Of a stretch of DNA of 64,000 nt, positions 21,579-30,475 are shown one piece after another. Numbering within the stretch: position 1 is the first letter of the stretch; every line of letters begins with the position of its first letter. A program made the translations under genes and the position numbers. Location of the stretch: assembly GCF_000024465.1 (NCBI RefSeq), contig NC_014010.1:1178001-1242000 (forward strand), given 5' to 3'. The stretch is from Candidatus Puniceispirillum marinum IMCC1322. GTDB lineage: Bacteria; Pseudomonadota; Alphaproteobacteria; Puniceispirillales; Puniceispirillaceae. The notes under the pieces were generated by a model, which had not been told where the DNA came from, did no database searches, and saw nothing but the letters and a program-made list of their open reading frames with translations.

Positions 21579-22943
21579 TTAATAGATATGCTCGATGAAG
21601 GCCGGGTCAACCGATTGATTCCATGCACCATCATAGCGGATCAACATTTCATCTGCATAGGTCTTTCGTGAACGCAAAATATTCTGTAACGGGCTCAAAA
21701 AGCCAGTTTCGTCATTACCACCACCATCCAGAATGGCACGACGATGCAGGCCAGCGCGTGCAATATCAACAAGTTGGGTCGCCAGGTCATAAACATCATA
21801 ATGTGCCAGCTTTCCCTTCAAACCGTCACGCGCCACCGAAAGTCTGGCTTCCATCACATCATTGGCGGTGATTGGTGCCGCAAGCGCCTCGGCAGCAGCC
21901 AATGATTCCGTATCATATAACAACCCTACCCAGAAAGCTGGCAAAGCACAGATATTGCCCCATGAGCCACCATCAGCACCACGCATTTCAAGAAACTGTT
22001 TCAGTCGCACTTCGGGAAACGCAGTGGTGATATGATCTTCAAAATCACCCATCGTTGGGGTTTGTCCCTCAAAACCTTCAAGTTTTCCCGCCATGAAATC
22101 ACGGAAAGATTTACCTGCAACATCCAGGTAATCATCGTCACGATGCAGAAAATACATCGGCACATCGAGAATATAATCAACCCACTGTTCATAGCCGAAC
22201 GCTGGATCAAACACACAAGCTGGCACGCCGCACCGATCATTATCCGTATCAGTCCAGACATGCGCGCGCGTCGAAACCAGCCCGGATGGCGCACCATCTT
22301 TGAATGGTGAATTGGCAAATAATGCTGTCGCCACAGGCTGAAGCGCCAGCGAGGTGCGAAATTTGCGCCGCATATCTTCTTCATCTGCATAGTCCAGATT
22401 GACCTGAACTGTACATGATCGCAGCATCATATCGAGGCCAAGCGAGCCGACTTTTGGCATATAGTCGCGCATGATTTTATAACGGCCTTTTGGCATCCAT
22501 TCGATATCATCACGCCCCCATTTGGGATTGAAACCAAGGCTGAGCATACCAATGCCAAGCGCATCACACACCGCGCGCATATGTTTCAGATGACGCCCTG
22601 TTTCGGCGCATGTCTGATGGAGATTCTCCAATGGCGCGCCTGAAAGCTCAAGCTGACCACCAGGTTCCAGCGTCACCGAGCCCCCTGCACCATCCTGAAT
22701 GCCTATGATATTGCCATGCTCCATGATTGGACGTGCTTTTTCACCAAGGCGCGCGCGCAGATTATTCAGCATGACGCGAACACCATTTTCACCATCATAG
22801 GTAACTGGACGCAAATCATTGCGGTAAAACAGAAATTTTTCATGCTCGGTGCCAATACGCCATGTATCAACGGATTTAGCACCTTCGGCAATCCAGTCAA
22901 TCATCTGTTGTTTGTCTGCAAGCGGCACACCGTTATCGGTCAT
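21579..22943 (-). CDS. gshA: Glutamate-cysteine ligase (plant/alphaproteobacterial type)
   Basis: First enzyme of glutathione synthesis (454 residues from this start). The ATG at 22943 has AAGGA about ten bases upstream; a longer frame to 23072 would run into rsmE and is unlikely. Motifs: WRIGTEHEKFLFY near residue 30, GGSVTLEPGGQLELSGAP near 90-107, and DMMLRSCTVQVNLDYADE, all of the class shared with plants. It lies 46 bases after rsmE, the usual neighbour in this class. Confidence 0.95.
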   Translation of the reverse strand: MTDNGVPLADKQQMIDWIAEGAKSVDTWRIGTEHEKFLFYRNDLRPVTYDGENGVRVMLNNLRARLGEKARPIMEHGNIIGIQDGAGGSVTLEPGGQLELSGAPLENLHQTCAETGRHLKHMRAVCDALGIGMLSLGFNPKWGRDDIEWMPKGRYKIMRDYMPKVGSLGLDMMLRSCTVQVNLDYADEEDMRRKFRTSLALQPVATALFANSPFKDGAPSGLVSTRAHVWTDTDNDRCGVPACVFDPAFGYEQWVDYILDVPMYFLHRDDDYLDVAGKSFRDFMAGKLEGFEGQTPTMGDFEDHITTAFPEVRLKQFLEMRGADGGSWGNICALPAFWVGLLYDTESLAAAEALAAPITANDVMEARLSVARDGLKGKLAHYDVYDLATQLVDIARAGLHRRAILDGGGNDETGFLSPLQNILRSRKTYADEMLIRYDGAWNQSVDPAFIEHIY

Positions 22944-22989
22944 GATTTTATCCTTGGCTAGTCTTATAAGTTGGTGGGTTGTTATATGT

Positions 22990-23751
22990 TTAACGCCAGT
23001 CACCACAAATTGCCTGATAGCAGGCCAGTGCCGCAATAGCTGCTGTGTCCGCACGTAAAATACGCGGTCCAAGTGAAGTTGTTAGACAATTATCAACTTG
23101 CGTCAAGACTTTACGCTCGGCTGGTGAAAAACCACCTTCGGGCCCAATCAGAATAGCGGCCTTTTTTGGGGGGTCAATGGCCGCGAGGGCCGTTGTTATA
23201 TTATGGTTTGCCGCGCCCGCACTGGCTTCGTCACACCAGATCAGCAAACGGTCATCTTCACGCTCGGCAAGCGCTGTTGCTAATTTTTCAAACTTCATGA
23301 TTCGGGCAACATCAAGACGCTCGGTCTGTTCAGCCGCTTCGATGGCATTGGCCGCGAGGCGCTCATCCTTGACCCGTGAAATCTGACAAAATTCAGTACG
23401 CACCGGCCAAATTCGGCTGGCACCAAGCTCGCTTGCTTTCTGCGCGATAAAATCAAGTCGTGCCTTTTTGACTGGCGCAAACAGCAACCATAAATCCGGA
23501 CTGTTGGTTTGTGGCCGCGTCTGATCGGTCAGGGCAATCTGCCCACCTTGCTTGTCAAGCGCGTCAATGACGCCATGCCATTCACCATCCTGTCCATTAA
23601 ACAGGGCAATGACTGTACCCAGTGGCAAACGCATGACATTGCCTAGATAATGCGCCTGTTCCTTGGTGACAGTCACAAAACCGCTAGCCTGTAATGGTGC
23701 GTCAACATAAAGGCGTGCTTTGGCTGGATGATTTTCCCGGATTACGTCCAT
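22990..23751 (-). CDS. rsmE: 16S rRNA (uracil-1498-N3)-methyltransferase
   Basis: SPOUT-type methyltransferase (253 residues from ATG 23751) modifying U1498 of 16S rRNA. It has the N-terminal PUA-like part (LYVDAPL, GTVIALFNGQDGEW) and the knotted C-terminal domain with the SAM-binding ILIGPEGGFSPAERK and SLGPRILRADTAAIAAL. An upstream in-frame start (23835) lacks any support and would add 28 atypical residues. An AAGGTGG lies 13 bases before the chosen ATG, slightly far. Confidence 0.94.
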   Translation of the reverse strand: MDVIRENHPAKARLYVDAPLQASGFVTVTKEQAHYLGNVMRLPLGTVIALFNGQDGEWHGVIDALDKQGGQIALTDQTRPQTNSPDLWLLFAPVKKARLDFIAQKASELGASRIWPVRTEFCQISRVKDERLAANAIEAAEQTERLDVARIMKFEKLATALAEREDDRLLIWCDEASAGAANHNITTALAAIDPPKKAAILIGPEGGFSPAERKVLTQVDNCLTTSLGPRILRADTAAIAALACYQAICGDWR

Positions 23752-23855
23752 TGGGTTTAAGTAGCCACCTTGAAAGAACAATTCAATATAGCAATTACGA
23801 AATATGCACAAAGTAGTGACTTGATAAGTCTGCACGAAGCCAATAATGGTAAATT

Positions 23856-24797
23856 ATGAACATGCATGAAACAGATACGCCGCAAGGTCATACCGACATA
23901 CAATTACTTGGCTGGTGGCAAAACCTGCCAAAAGGCTGGCACCCTTATGTCTATCTGGCGCGGTTAGATCGTCCGATTGGCTGGTGGCTTTTGCTATTGC
24001 CAGCATGGTGGGTGATTCCCGTTGCCAGCGCTGACAGCGGACAAATGGGTTTGCTGATGCTGTTATTCATGATTGGCGCCATTACCATGCGCGCTGCCGG
24101 TTGTGTGATCAATGATATGTGGGACAGAGATATCGACATAAAAATTCAACGGACACAATCGCGTCCGCTTGCGTCTGGCGCAATAAGTATGGGCATGGCA
24201 TTCATATTTCTTGTTTGCCTTGGCATTATCGGACTTGCTGTACTTGTTCAATTGCCACCAATGGCCATTTTCATCGGTATAGGATCCCTGCCATTGGTTG
24301 CATTATACCCGCTGGCCAAGCGGGTCACATGGTTTCCCCAATTTGTTCTCGGCCTGACCTTTGCATGGGGGGTGCCACTTGGTGTTGCCGCCGCTACGAA
24401 TCAGGCACCATCGCTATCATTCTGGTTGATATATGCCGGCAGCGTCGCCTGGGTTTTTGGCTATGATACGATTTATGCCGTTCAGGATATGGTTGATGAT
24501 CGCCAAAGCGGGGTCAAATCATCTGCCCTTGGCCTAGGAAAGAATTTGCATAAAGGCGTTGGTATTGCCTATGCGATTGCCATTTTACTATTATCAGCCG
24601 GTTTCTATATGACTATGGGTTTTGGCCTATGGTTTGTGGGTGTCAGCTTGATGGGGTTACATCTGGCACAACAGTTGCGCCAGCTTGACGCCGGTGATCC
24701 AGCCATGGCCTTGCGCCTGTTCAAATCAAACCGCAATGCCGGACTCATCCTGACCATCTTTGCTGTTGCCGACCATATGCTTCGTGTGGGTCTATAG
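23856..24797 (+). CDS. ubiA: 4-hydroxybenzoate octaprenyltransferase
   Basis: Membrane prenyltransferase of ubiquinone synthesis (313 residues). The first Asp-rich motif is NDMWDRDIDIKIQRTQSRP at 86-104, the second YDTIYAVQDMVDDRQSGVKS around 208-227. About eight hydrophobic helices. It is divergent from rsmE and overlaps the convergent unknown gene by six bases. The distinct first motif and PIGWWLLLLP near the start separate it from the heme O synthase in the same window. Confidence 0.95.
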   Translation: MNMHETDTPQGHTDIQLLGWWQNLPKGWHPYVYLARLDRPIGWWLLLLPAWWVIPVASADSGQMGLLMLLFMIGAITMRAAGCVINDMWDRDIDIKIQRTQSRPLASGAISMGMAFIFLVCLGIIGLAVLVQLPPMAIFIGIGSLPLVALYPLAKRVTWFPQFVLGLTFAWGVPLGVAAATNQAPSLSFWLIYAGSVAWVFGYDTIYAVQDMVDDRQSGVKSSALGLGKNLHKGVGIAYAIAILLLSAGFYMTMGFGLWFVGVSLMGLHLAQQLRQLDAGDPAMALRLFKSNRNAGLILTIFAVADHMLRVGL

Positions 24798-25658
24798 AAA
24801 CGCGTCCAGATTATCACATTCGATATCAATAACTGTCCAAGGCGCATTTGTTGCAAAAAGCGCATGTGCGGACAATATTTCACGAATGGTATCGCGCGCC
24901 GCTTTGTCGTTCCGCATGTCGGTCACAAAGGCGGCATGATCACGATCGTCATTATGCTGACATAGACGGCGCACAAAAGTGGTTGCTTCGGCTTGGGTGA
25001 AAGCAGAAAACTGGCGACCTGTAGCGTCAATCATAGGTAATGACGCTGGCATAGCTCCACCAATATCAAGCACACCCGCACGGGCGTTATAACCATATAG
25101 CGGGGTGATGGCGGGTACAACATGACCATCCGCTTCGGGGATATCCAGATGTGTGACAGCCCCTTCGTTAAAGCGGACATAATCATAGGCAACACCGACT
25201 GCCTCGGTTCGGTGCATTTCAGCCAGTTGGCTGGCATCAAGCCACGCCACATTCAGACGAACATCACATCCCTTGGATGGAAAAGCCGTACAAGGCACCG
25301 CACCATAATAGCCCAGCATCGCAACATGAACGATATCGCAATCATGCAGGATGGCAGGCGTCACCGGCACAACTGCATCTTTGCCAAATTTGCGCTGAAG
25401 CTGAACTGGCGCCCGGTTTGAGCCAACCGATAAAACAGCCGTACGCCCATTCAAAATTCCAGCGTCCCTTAAAGGATGCAAACGCCCAGCATCAAGGACA
25501 AAGGCACAAGATGGTGCATAATATGGATAGCGTAATGCACGATCAATCTCAGTTTGGTTGGGAAGATAAACCTCAACATCAAACTGCGGCGTATTATGTA
25601 CTCGCTGATCAGATAGTGTTGGATTATCAGACAAGGGCCGTATCTTCTGCAATGCCAA
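24792..25658 (-). CDS. Conserved-looking protein of unknown function
   Basis: A 288-residue soluble protein that I do not recognise. The phrase VLSVGSNRAPVQLQRKF (about 76-92) recalls the glycine-asparagine substrate loop of gamma-glutamylcyclotransferase folds, but the rest gives no support. Other features: paired cysteines in YYAPSCAF and AVPCTAF/SKGCDVR, and a C-terminal WTVIDIECDNLDAFL. Its ATG lies 32 bases inside argC, an unusually long overlap; later TTG codons (25652, 25634) are alternatives. Codon use resembles the neighbours, so it is likely a real gene, coupled to argC. Confidence 0.75.
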   Translation of the reverse strand: MALQKIRPLSDNPTLSDQRVHNTPQFDVEVYLPNQTEIDRALRYPYYAPSCAFVLDAGRLHPLRDAGILNGRTAVLSVGSNRAPVQLQRKFGKDAVVPVTPAILHDCDIVHVAMLGYYGAVPCTAFPSKGCDVRLNVAWLDASQLAEMHRTEAVGVAYDYVRFNEGAVTHLDIPEADGHVVPAITPLYGYNARAGVLDIGGAMPASLPMIDATGRQFSAFTQAEATTFVRRLCQHNDDRDHAAFVTDMRNDKAARDTIREILSAHALFATNAPWTVIDIECDNLDAFL

Positions 25659-26583
25659 GCGCGATATTCATATTCTGGACAGCCGCACCCGACGCCCCTT
25701 TGCCCAGATTATCAAGCCGTGCTGTTAACCAGAACTGGCTTTCATCCTTATTAGCGAAAACAAACAGCTCCATATCGTTGCGACCTGCCAGTGCATCGGC
25801 AGCCATGGTGGTCTGGCCAGCTAGGTCATTGGCACCAGCCGCACCCATAGCAATAAGGGCACTATCTGCATACCAGTCCCGTAGCAGATCATAAATTGCC
25901 GAGGCGGAAACGGGCACAGCTAACTGACTTGCATGAAGGGGTACATGCACCAGCATGCCCGCATAGAAATTACCAACAGATGGCATGAATAATGGCGCTT
26001 TATCGAGACCTGAATATAGCTGCATTTCGGGAACATGCTTGTGTTTCAAGTCCGTTGCATAAGCCAAATGCGGTGCCAGATCCCCCGCATCATGGAGCGC
26101 GATCATGGCGTTCCCACCACCGCTATAGCCACTGACTGCGGGAACCGTAATATCTGCATCAGCTGGAATTATTCCGGATTTTATCAAAGGCCGAAGCAAG
26201 GCAATCGCCCCTGTTGGATAACATCCGGGGTTTGAAATCCGCTTTGATGATGCCAATAAACGACGTTGCGCTGCGTCCATTTCGGCAAAGCCATATGCCC
26301 ATTCAGGGTCAGTCCGGTGCGCTGTTGACGCATCAATCAGACATATATCTATAGCATTGGCATCCATGCCATTGGCCGCAGTTGCCACTTCGATTGCGGC
26401 CACATCAGGCAGGCACAGAATTGTCACGTCTGCCTTGGCTATCATGTCGAGACGTGCTGACATATCCTTGCGCACCGCATCATCAAGATGCAGAATTTGC
26501 ACATGCGGATGCAGCGCCAATCTTGACGCCACTTTCAAGCCGGTTGTACCAGCTTCACCGTCGATGAAAACATTATAGCTCAT
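25627..26583 (-). CDS. argC: N-acetyl-gamma-glutamyl-phosphate reductase (type 2)
   Basis: Third step of arginine synthesis (318 residues). This is the short, type 2 form. The N-terminal nucleotide-binding stretch is IDGEAGTTGLKV (7-18), and the active-site cysteine is C121 in ISNPGCYPTGAIALL. The substrate region AVSGYSGGGNA follows. The stop lies inside the start of the unknown gene above. The other arg genes are not in this window. Confidence 0.95.
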   Translation of the reverse strand: MSYNVFIDGEAGTTGLKVASRLALHPHVQILHLDDAVRKDMSARLDMIAKADVTILCLPDVAAIEVATAANGMDANAIDICLIDASTAHRTDPEWAYGFAEMDAAQRRLLASSKRISNPGCYPTGAIALLRPLIKSGIIPADADITVPAVSGYSGGGNAMIALHDAGDLAPHLAYATDLKHKHVPEMQLYSGLDKAPLFMPSVGNFYAGMLVHVPLHASQLAVPVSASAIYDLLRDWYADSALIAMGAAGANDLAGQTTMAADALAGRNDMELFVFANKDESQFWLTARLDNLGKGASGAAVQNMNIALGIAEDTALV

Positions 26584-26691
26584 CGTGCATTAATAAACGG
26601 AAAAACAAAAAGCTTCAACCAATTCAATTTTTCAGACCCGCTTGGCCCTGGACAGTTGAAAACTTAACACGGGCGGGTTATCTGATAAGAC

Positions 26692-28029
26692 ATGAAAACA
26701 CATGAACAAAATCTAATTTCCGAACTTCTTGATGCTGCCAAAGCCGCAGGTGCCGATGGCGCCGACGCGACATTAGCTCGCGGAGAAGGTAATAGCGTCG
26801 ATATCCGCCTTGGCAAAGTCGAGGCGGCTGAACGATCCGAAGATTATGACGTCGGCATGCGCGTCTTTGTCGGGCAACGTACAGCATCGATCTCAACCAG
26901 CCAGCTTGATAGCGAAAATATCAAACAACTGGCAGAACGTGCTGTTGCCATGGCCAAGCTAGCACCCGAAGATCCCTATGTGCGGCTTGCCAACCTTGAT
27001 GAACTGGCATCGGAAATCCCCGAACTCGATATGTATGACGCAACGGAAACCAGCGTTGAGACATTAACAGAACGTGCCAAACAGGCGGAAGACGCCGCCC
27101 TGTCACATAAAGGCATTACAAATTCTGATGGCGCATCTGCCAGCTATGGTGTGGTCAATGTTCTGATCGCAACCAGTAACGGATTTTCAGCAAGCTATAA
27201 GCGGTCTTCATCTGGCGTTTCAGCCGTGGTCATCGCCGAACAAGACGGTCAGATGGAACGCGATTACGATTACAGTGCCGCTGTGTTTGCCGAAGATCTG
27301 GATGCGCCAGATGCCATCGGTCATAGTGCCGCGACCCGGACATTGTCACGGCTAGGCGCCAGCAAACCAAATACGGGACAATTTCCTGTGATTTACGACC
27401 AGCGTGTCTCATCATCGATTGTCAGCACATTAGCCGGTGCCATTAATGGGGCGGCAATCGCCCGCGGCACCAGCTTTCTAAAGGATAGCCTTGGTCAACA
27501 GATAGCCAGTAAAGGGTTGAATTTCATTGATGACCCGTTACGGCCACGCGGAATGGGGTCCCGCTTGTTTGATGGTGAAGGCCTGCCTGTAAGCCGGCGA
27601 TTGATGGTCGAAGATGGCGTTTTGACAGGCTGGTTTCTTGATCTTGCATCCGCAGCCAAGCTGGATATGACGCCTACTGGTAATGCGCGCCGGTCAATGG
27701 GGGGGGCGCCCTCACCGTCTGCCAGCAATTTTTACCTCGAAAATGGTTCCCTGTCGCGTGCCGCTATGATTGCCGATATCAAAGAAGGGTTTCTGGTAAC
27801 CGAAATGATGGGTAGTTCGGTTGATATGATCACGGGCGACTATAGCCGTGGTGCTGGTGGATTCTGGATTGTTGACGGTGCCATCACCGGCCCCGTTACC
27901 GAAGCCACCATCGCTGGCAATCTTAAAGATATGCTGATGGCCATAACGACAGCTAATGACATCGATATGCGTGACAGCATCGCCGCGCCGTCGCTGCGGA
28001 TTGATGGTATGATGGTTGCCGGATCATGA
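26692..28029 (+). CDS. tldE: TldE/PmbA, partner of the TldD protease
   Basis: A 445-residue paralogue of TldD that lacks the zinc-binding HExxxH and serves as the non-catalytic subunit. Family features are ANLRLGKVEAAERSEDYDVG-like N-terminal spacing, the middle VIYDQRVSSSIVSTLAGAINGAA, and the C-terminal TEMMGSSVDMITGDYSRGAGGFWI. It starts at ATG 26692, divergent from argC with about 108 bases between. It overlaps the phosphatase gene by four bases. Confidence 0.95.
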   Translation: MKTHEQNLISELLDAAKAAGADGADATLARGEGNSVDIRLGKVEAAERSEDYDVGMRVFVGQRTASISTSQLDSENIKQLAERAVAMAKLAPEDPYVRLANLDELASEIPELDMYDATETSVETLTERAKQAEDAALSHKGITNSDGASASYGVVNVLIATSNGFSASYKRSSSGVSAVVIAEQDGQMERDYDYSAAVFAEDLDAPDAIGHSAATRTLSRLGASKPNTGQFPVIYDQRVSSSIVSTLAGAINGAAIARGTSFLKDSLGQQIASKGLNFIDDPLRPRGMGSRLFDGEGLPVSRRLMVEDGVLTGWFLDLASAAKLDMTPTGNARRSMGGAPSPSASNFYLENGSLSRAAMIADIKEGFLVTEMMGSSVDMITGDYSRGAGGFWIVDGAITGPVTEATIAGNLKDMLMAITTANDIDMRDSIAAPSLRIDGMMVAGS

Positions 28030-28685
28030 AGTGGCTAGCCCCGCCGGTAAAGCGGCGCGGTGCCGCTGACTGGATTGACCTCATCCTGAAAGATCATGGT
28101 TTTTTGCGGCTGTTCTGGCATAACCGGCATGAAATAGCCCCAGGCATGTGGCGCGCCAATCAGCCTGGCCCTGTCGAGGTCAGCAGAATCGCCGCCAGCG
28201 GCATCAAAACAATCATAAATTTACGCGGACCACGAGATGATGGTGTCTGGCAGTTAGAGGCCGAGGCATGTGCCAAAGCTGGCATTACCCTGCTTGATTT
28301 TACCGCACGTTCGCGCGCCGCGCCGGACAAGGCCATGCTTCATGACGCCAAAGCCATTTTCAAAGCCATCGAAAAACCAGCATTGATGCATTGCAAATCA
28401 GGTGCCGACCGCGCCGGATTAATGTCTGCCCTATATATGCTGGTTGCCGAGGAGCGCCCCGCGCGCGAAGCAGCCAAGCAATTGGCCTGGAAATACGGGC
28501 ATGTCAAGCAAGCCAAAACCGGTCTGCTTGATGTTTTTTTCAAAGCCTATTTCCCCTATGAAGATCAGGGTATGGCATTTTATGACTGGGTCGATAATAT
28601 CTATGATCCCGAAGCCATGCTGGCCGAATTCCGATCACAAGGCTGGGCAGACCGCCTTATCGACAGCGTTCTGCGCCGCGAATAG
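28026..28685 (+). CDS. Dual-specificity/tyrosine phosphatase-like protein
   Basis: A 219-residue protein with the cysteine phosphatase loop HCKSGADR at 122-129 (C123 nucleophile, R129 phosphate-binding) in ALMHCKSGADRAGLMSALYML, and an upstream general-acid candidate in DFTARSRAAPD (about 91-101). The early phrase RANQPGPVEVSRIAASGIKTIINLRGP is typical of the bacterial DSP-like family. The substrate is unknown: protein, inositol phosphate or a lipid A intermediate are all possible. Its start overlaps the tldE stop (ATGA), and it converges on the msbA block. Confidence 0.88.
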   Translation: MKWLAPPVKRRGAADWIDLILKDHGFLRLFWHNRHEIAPGMWRANQPGPVEVSRIAASGIKTIINLRGPRDDGVWQLEAEACAKAGITLLDFTARSRAAPDKAMLHDAKAIFKAIEKPALMHCKSGADRAGLMSALYMLVAEERPAREAAKQLAWKYGHVKQAKTGLLDVFFKAYFPYEDQGMAFYDWVDNIYDPEAMLAEFRSQGWADRLIDSVLRRE

Positions 28686-28700
28686 GGCTAGCTGTATAAT

Positions 28701-30470
28701 TTACTTATCAGAAAAGAACTGAAGCGCGCATAAACGTGCATAAAGGCCATCTTTGGCGATCAGATCATCATGCGTGCCAGTTTCGGTAATACCGCCATCT
28801 TCCATCACCAGAATCATATCGGCATTGCGTACGGTCGCCAACCGGTGCGCGACCACTAATGTGGTGCGTCCTTTTTGCAAACGTTCAAGCGCGGTTTGCA
28901 CCTGTTTCTCCGAGGCGGCGTCCAGCGCGGCGGTGGCTTCATCAAGTAACAGAATGGGCGCGTCTTTTAGCATCGCTCTGGCGATCGAGATACGTTGCCG
29001 TTGGCCACCTGACAGGCGGTTACCCATAGCCCCAACCTGCGTTTGATAAGCATCTGGTAGCGCCATTATGAAATCATGTGCGGCGGCATCTTTGGCGGCA
29101 ATGATAATGTCTTCGTCGGTGGCATCAGGTCGGCCAAAAGCTATATTTGCCGCTACGGTGTCTTCAAACAGAACCGCTTCTTGGCTGACCAACGCTATAT
29201 TGGCCCGCAGGCTTTCGAGTGTCAGATTGCGGATATCCTGGCCATTCACCGTAATCACACCCGCGCTGACATCATAAAAACGCGGCAACAAATTGATAAT
29301 CGTTGTCTTGCCAGCCCCGCTGGGCCCGACCAAGGCAACAGTCTGGCCTGCTGACGCGGTGAAACTCACATCACGTAATGCGGTTTCTTTTCCATAGGTG
29401 AAATCAACCTTGTCAAAACTGATGACTCCCTTATCGCCTTTACCAGCCTGAATGGTTTTGGCATTAGGCGCATCGGTTATCAATTTGGGAATATCAAGCA
29501 ATGACAGAATGCGCTCGGCGGCGGCCAGCGCTTCCTGCGTCACCGCATTCAAGGTGCCAATGCCGCGCACAGGTTGTACCAGCATGATCAGGGTGGTGAT
29601 AAAGGCGATGACATCACCAACCTGCATATCGCCATTGGCAACACGCCAACCAGCCAACGCAACAACACCACCAACAGCAAGACCACCGATGACCTCAAGA
29701 ATGGGGTCAATCATCGCGCGTCCGGTTAACAAGGCAACAAGCCGGGCAAACAGACCATCAAAAGCAACTGAAGTCCGTTTGATTTCGGCATTTTCCATCT
29801 GATAGGCTTTGACCATACGCACACCTTGCAATGTTTCGGCCAGCAGTGAGGTCACGCCTTCCATATGTGATTGCAGATTGCCCGAAGCTTTACGCTGGCG
29901 ATTACCAATGCGGATGATAGGCTGGATAGCGATTGGATAGACCGCCATGACTATGAGTGTCATCAGCCAGTCAAGATAGATCATCGCCCCAATCAGCACG
30001 ATCACGGTCAACGCATCTCGTACCAGATTGTTGGCCAGCCGGACAAAGGCTTCACGCACCAGATTAAGGTCATTCATGATCCGTGACATGAAGGTACCAG
30101 CCGGTTCGCGTGTCACCACCGATAGGTCGGCCTCGATCAGACTTTTTGCCATATCCTTTTGCAAATCGGTTGTCACCCGCAAAGCCAGTTTATTGACCTG
30201 AACCGTTTGCGCGAACAGCGCGCCACCTTTTAACAAGGCCAGCAGGATAATAATGGGAGGGGCATACAGGATCACTTCTCCAGCGCGGCCATCAGCCAAT
30301 GCGTTGAAAATATATTTGGTCAAAAGCGGATAAGCTGCCGCCGTCGCTGCGACAAAGGCCATCAAGACCACTGTGCCTGCCAGTTGGCCGCGATAGCGCC
30401 GCACCCAGCCTTGCCATATGCGGTTAAATATCTTGCGGTTTAGCCCTCGCTTTTGGTTGGTCTCAGACAT
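28701..30470 (-). CDS. msbA: ABC transporter, lipid A flippase type (MsbA-like)
   Basis: Full half-transporter of 589 residues with a six-helix membrane domain (about 1-330) and an ATPase domain. Walker A GPSGAGKTT, Q-loop LVSQEAVLFEDTV, signature LSGGQRQRISIARA, Walker B ILLLDEATAALD and H-loop VAHRLATV are all present. Lipid A export is inferred from the neighbouring heptosyltransferase and waaA/lpxK block; other exporters of this family cannot be excluded from sequence alone. It lies five bases after the glycosyltransferase. Confidence 0.88.
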   Translation of the reverse strand: MSETNQKRGLNRKIFNRIWQGWVRRYRGQLAGTVVLMAFVAATAAAYPLLTKYIFNALADGRAGEVILYAPPIIILLALLKGGALFAQTVQVNKLALRVTTDLQKDMAKSLIEADLSVVTREPAGTFMSRIMNDLNLVREAFVRLANNLVRDALTVIVLIGAMIYLDWLMTLIVMAVYPIAIQPIIRIGNRQRKASGNLQSHMEGVTSLLAETLQGVRMVKAYQMENAEIKRTSVAFDGLFARLVALLTGRAMIDPILEVIGGLAVGGVVALAGWRVANGDMQVGDVIAFITTLIMLVQPVRGIGTLNAVTQEALAAAERILSLLDIPKLITDAPNAKTIQAGKGDKGVISFDKVDFTYGKETALRDVSFTASAGQTVALVGPSGAGKTTIINLLPRFYDVSAGVITVNGQDIRNLTLESLRANIALVSQEAVLFEDTVAANIAFGRPDATDEDIIIAAKDAAAHDFIMALPDAYQTQVGAMGNRLSGGQRQRISIARAMLKDAPILLLDEATAALDAASEKQVQTALERLQKGRTTLVVAHRLATVRNADMILVMEDGGITETGTHDDLIAKDGLYARLCALQFFSDK

Positions 30471-30475
30471 TAAAT

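Noticed and set aside
22944-23072. Longer frame for gshA
   Set aside because: Would overlap the end of rsmE; the start at 22943 has an RBS and begins where family similarity begins.
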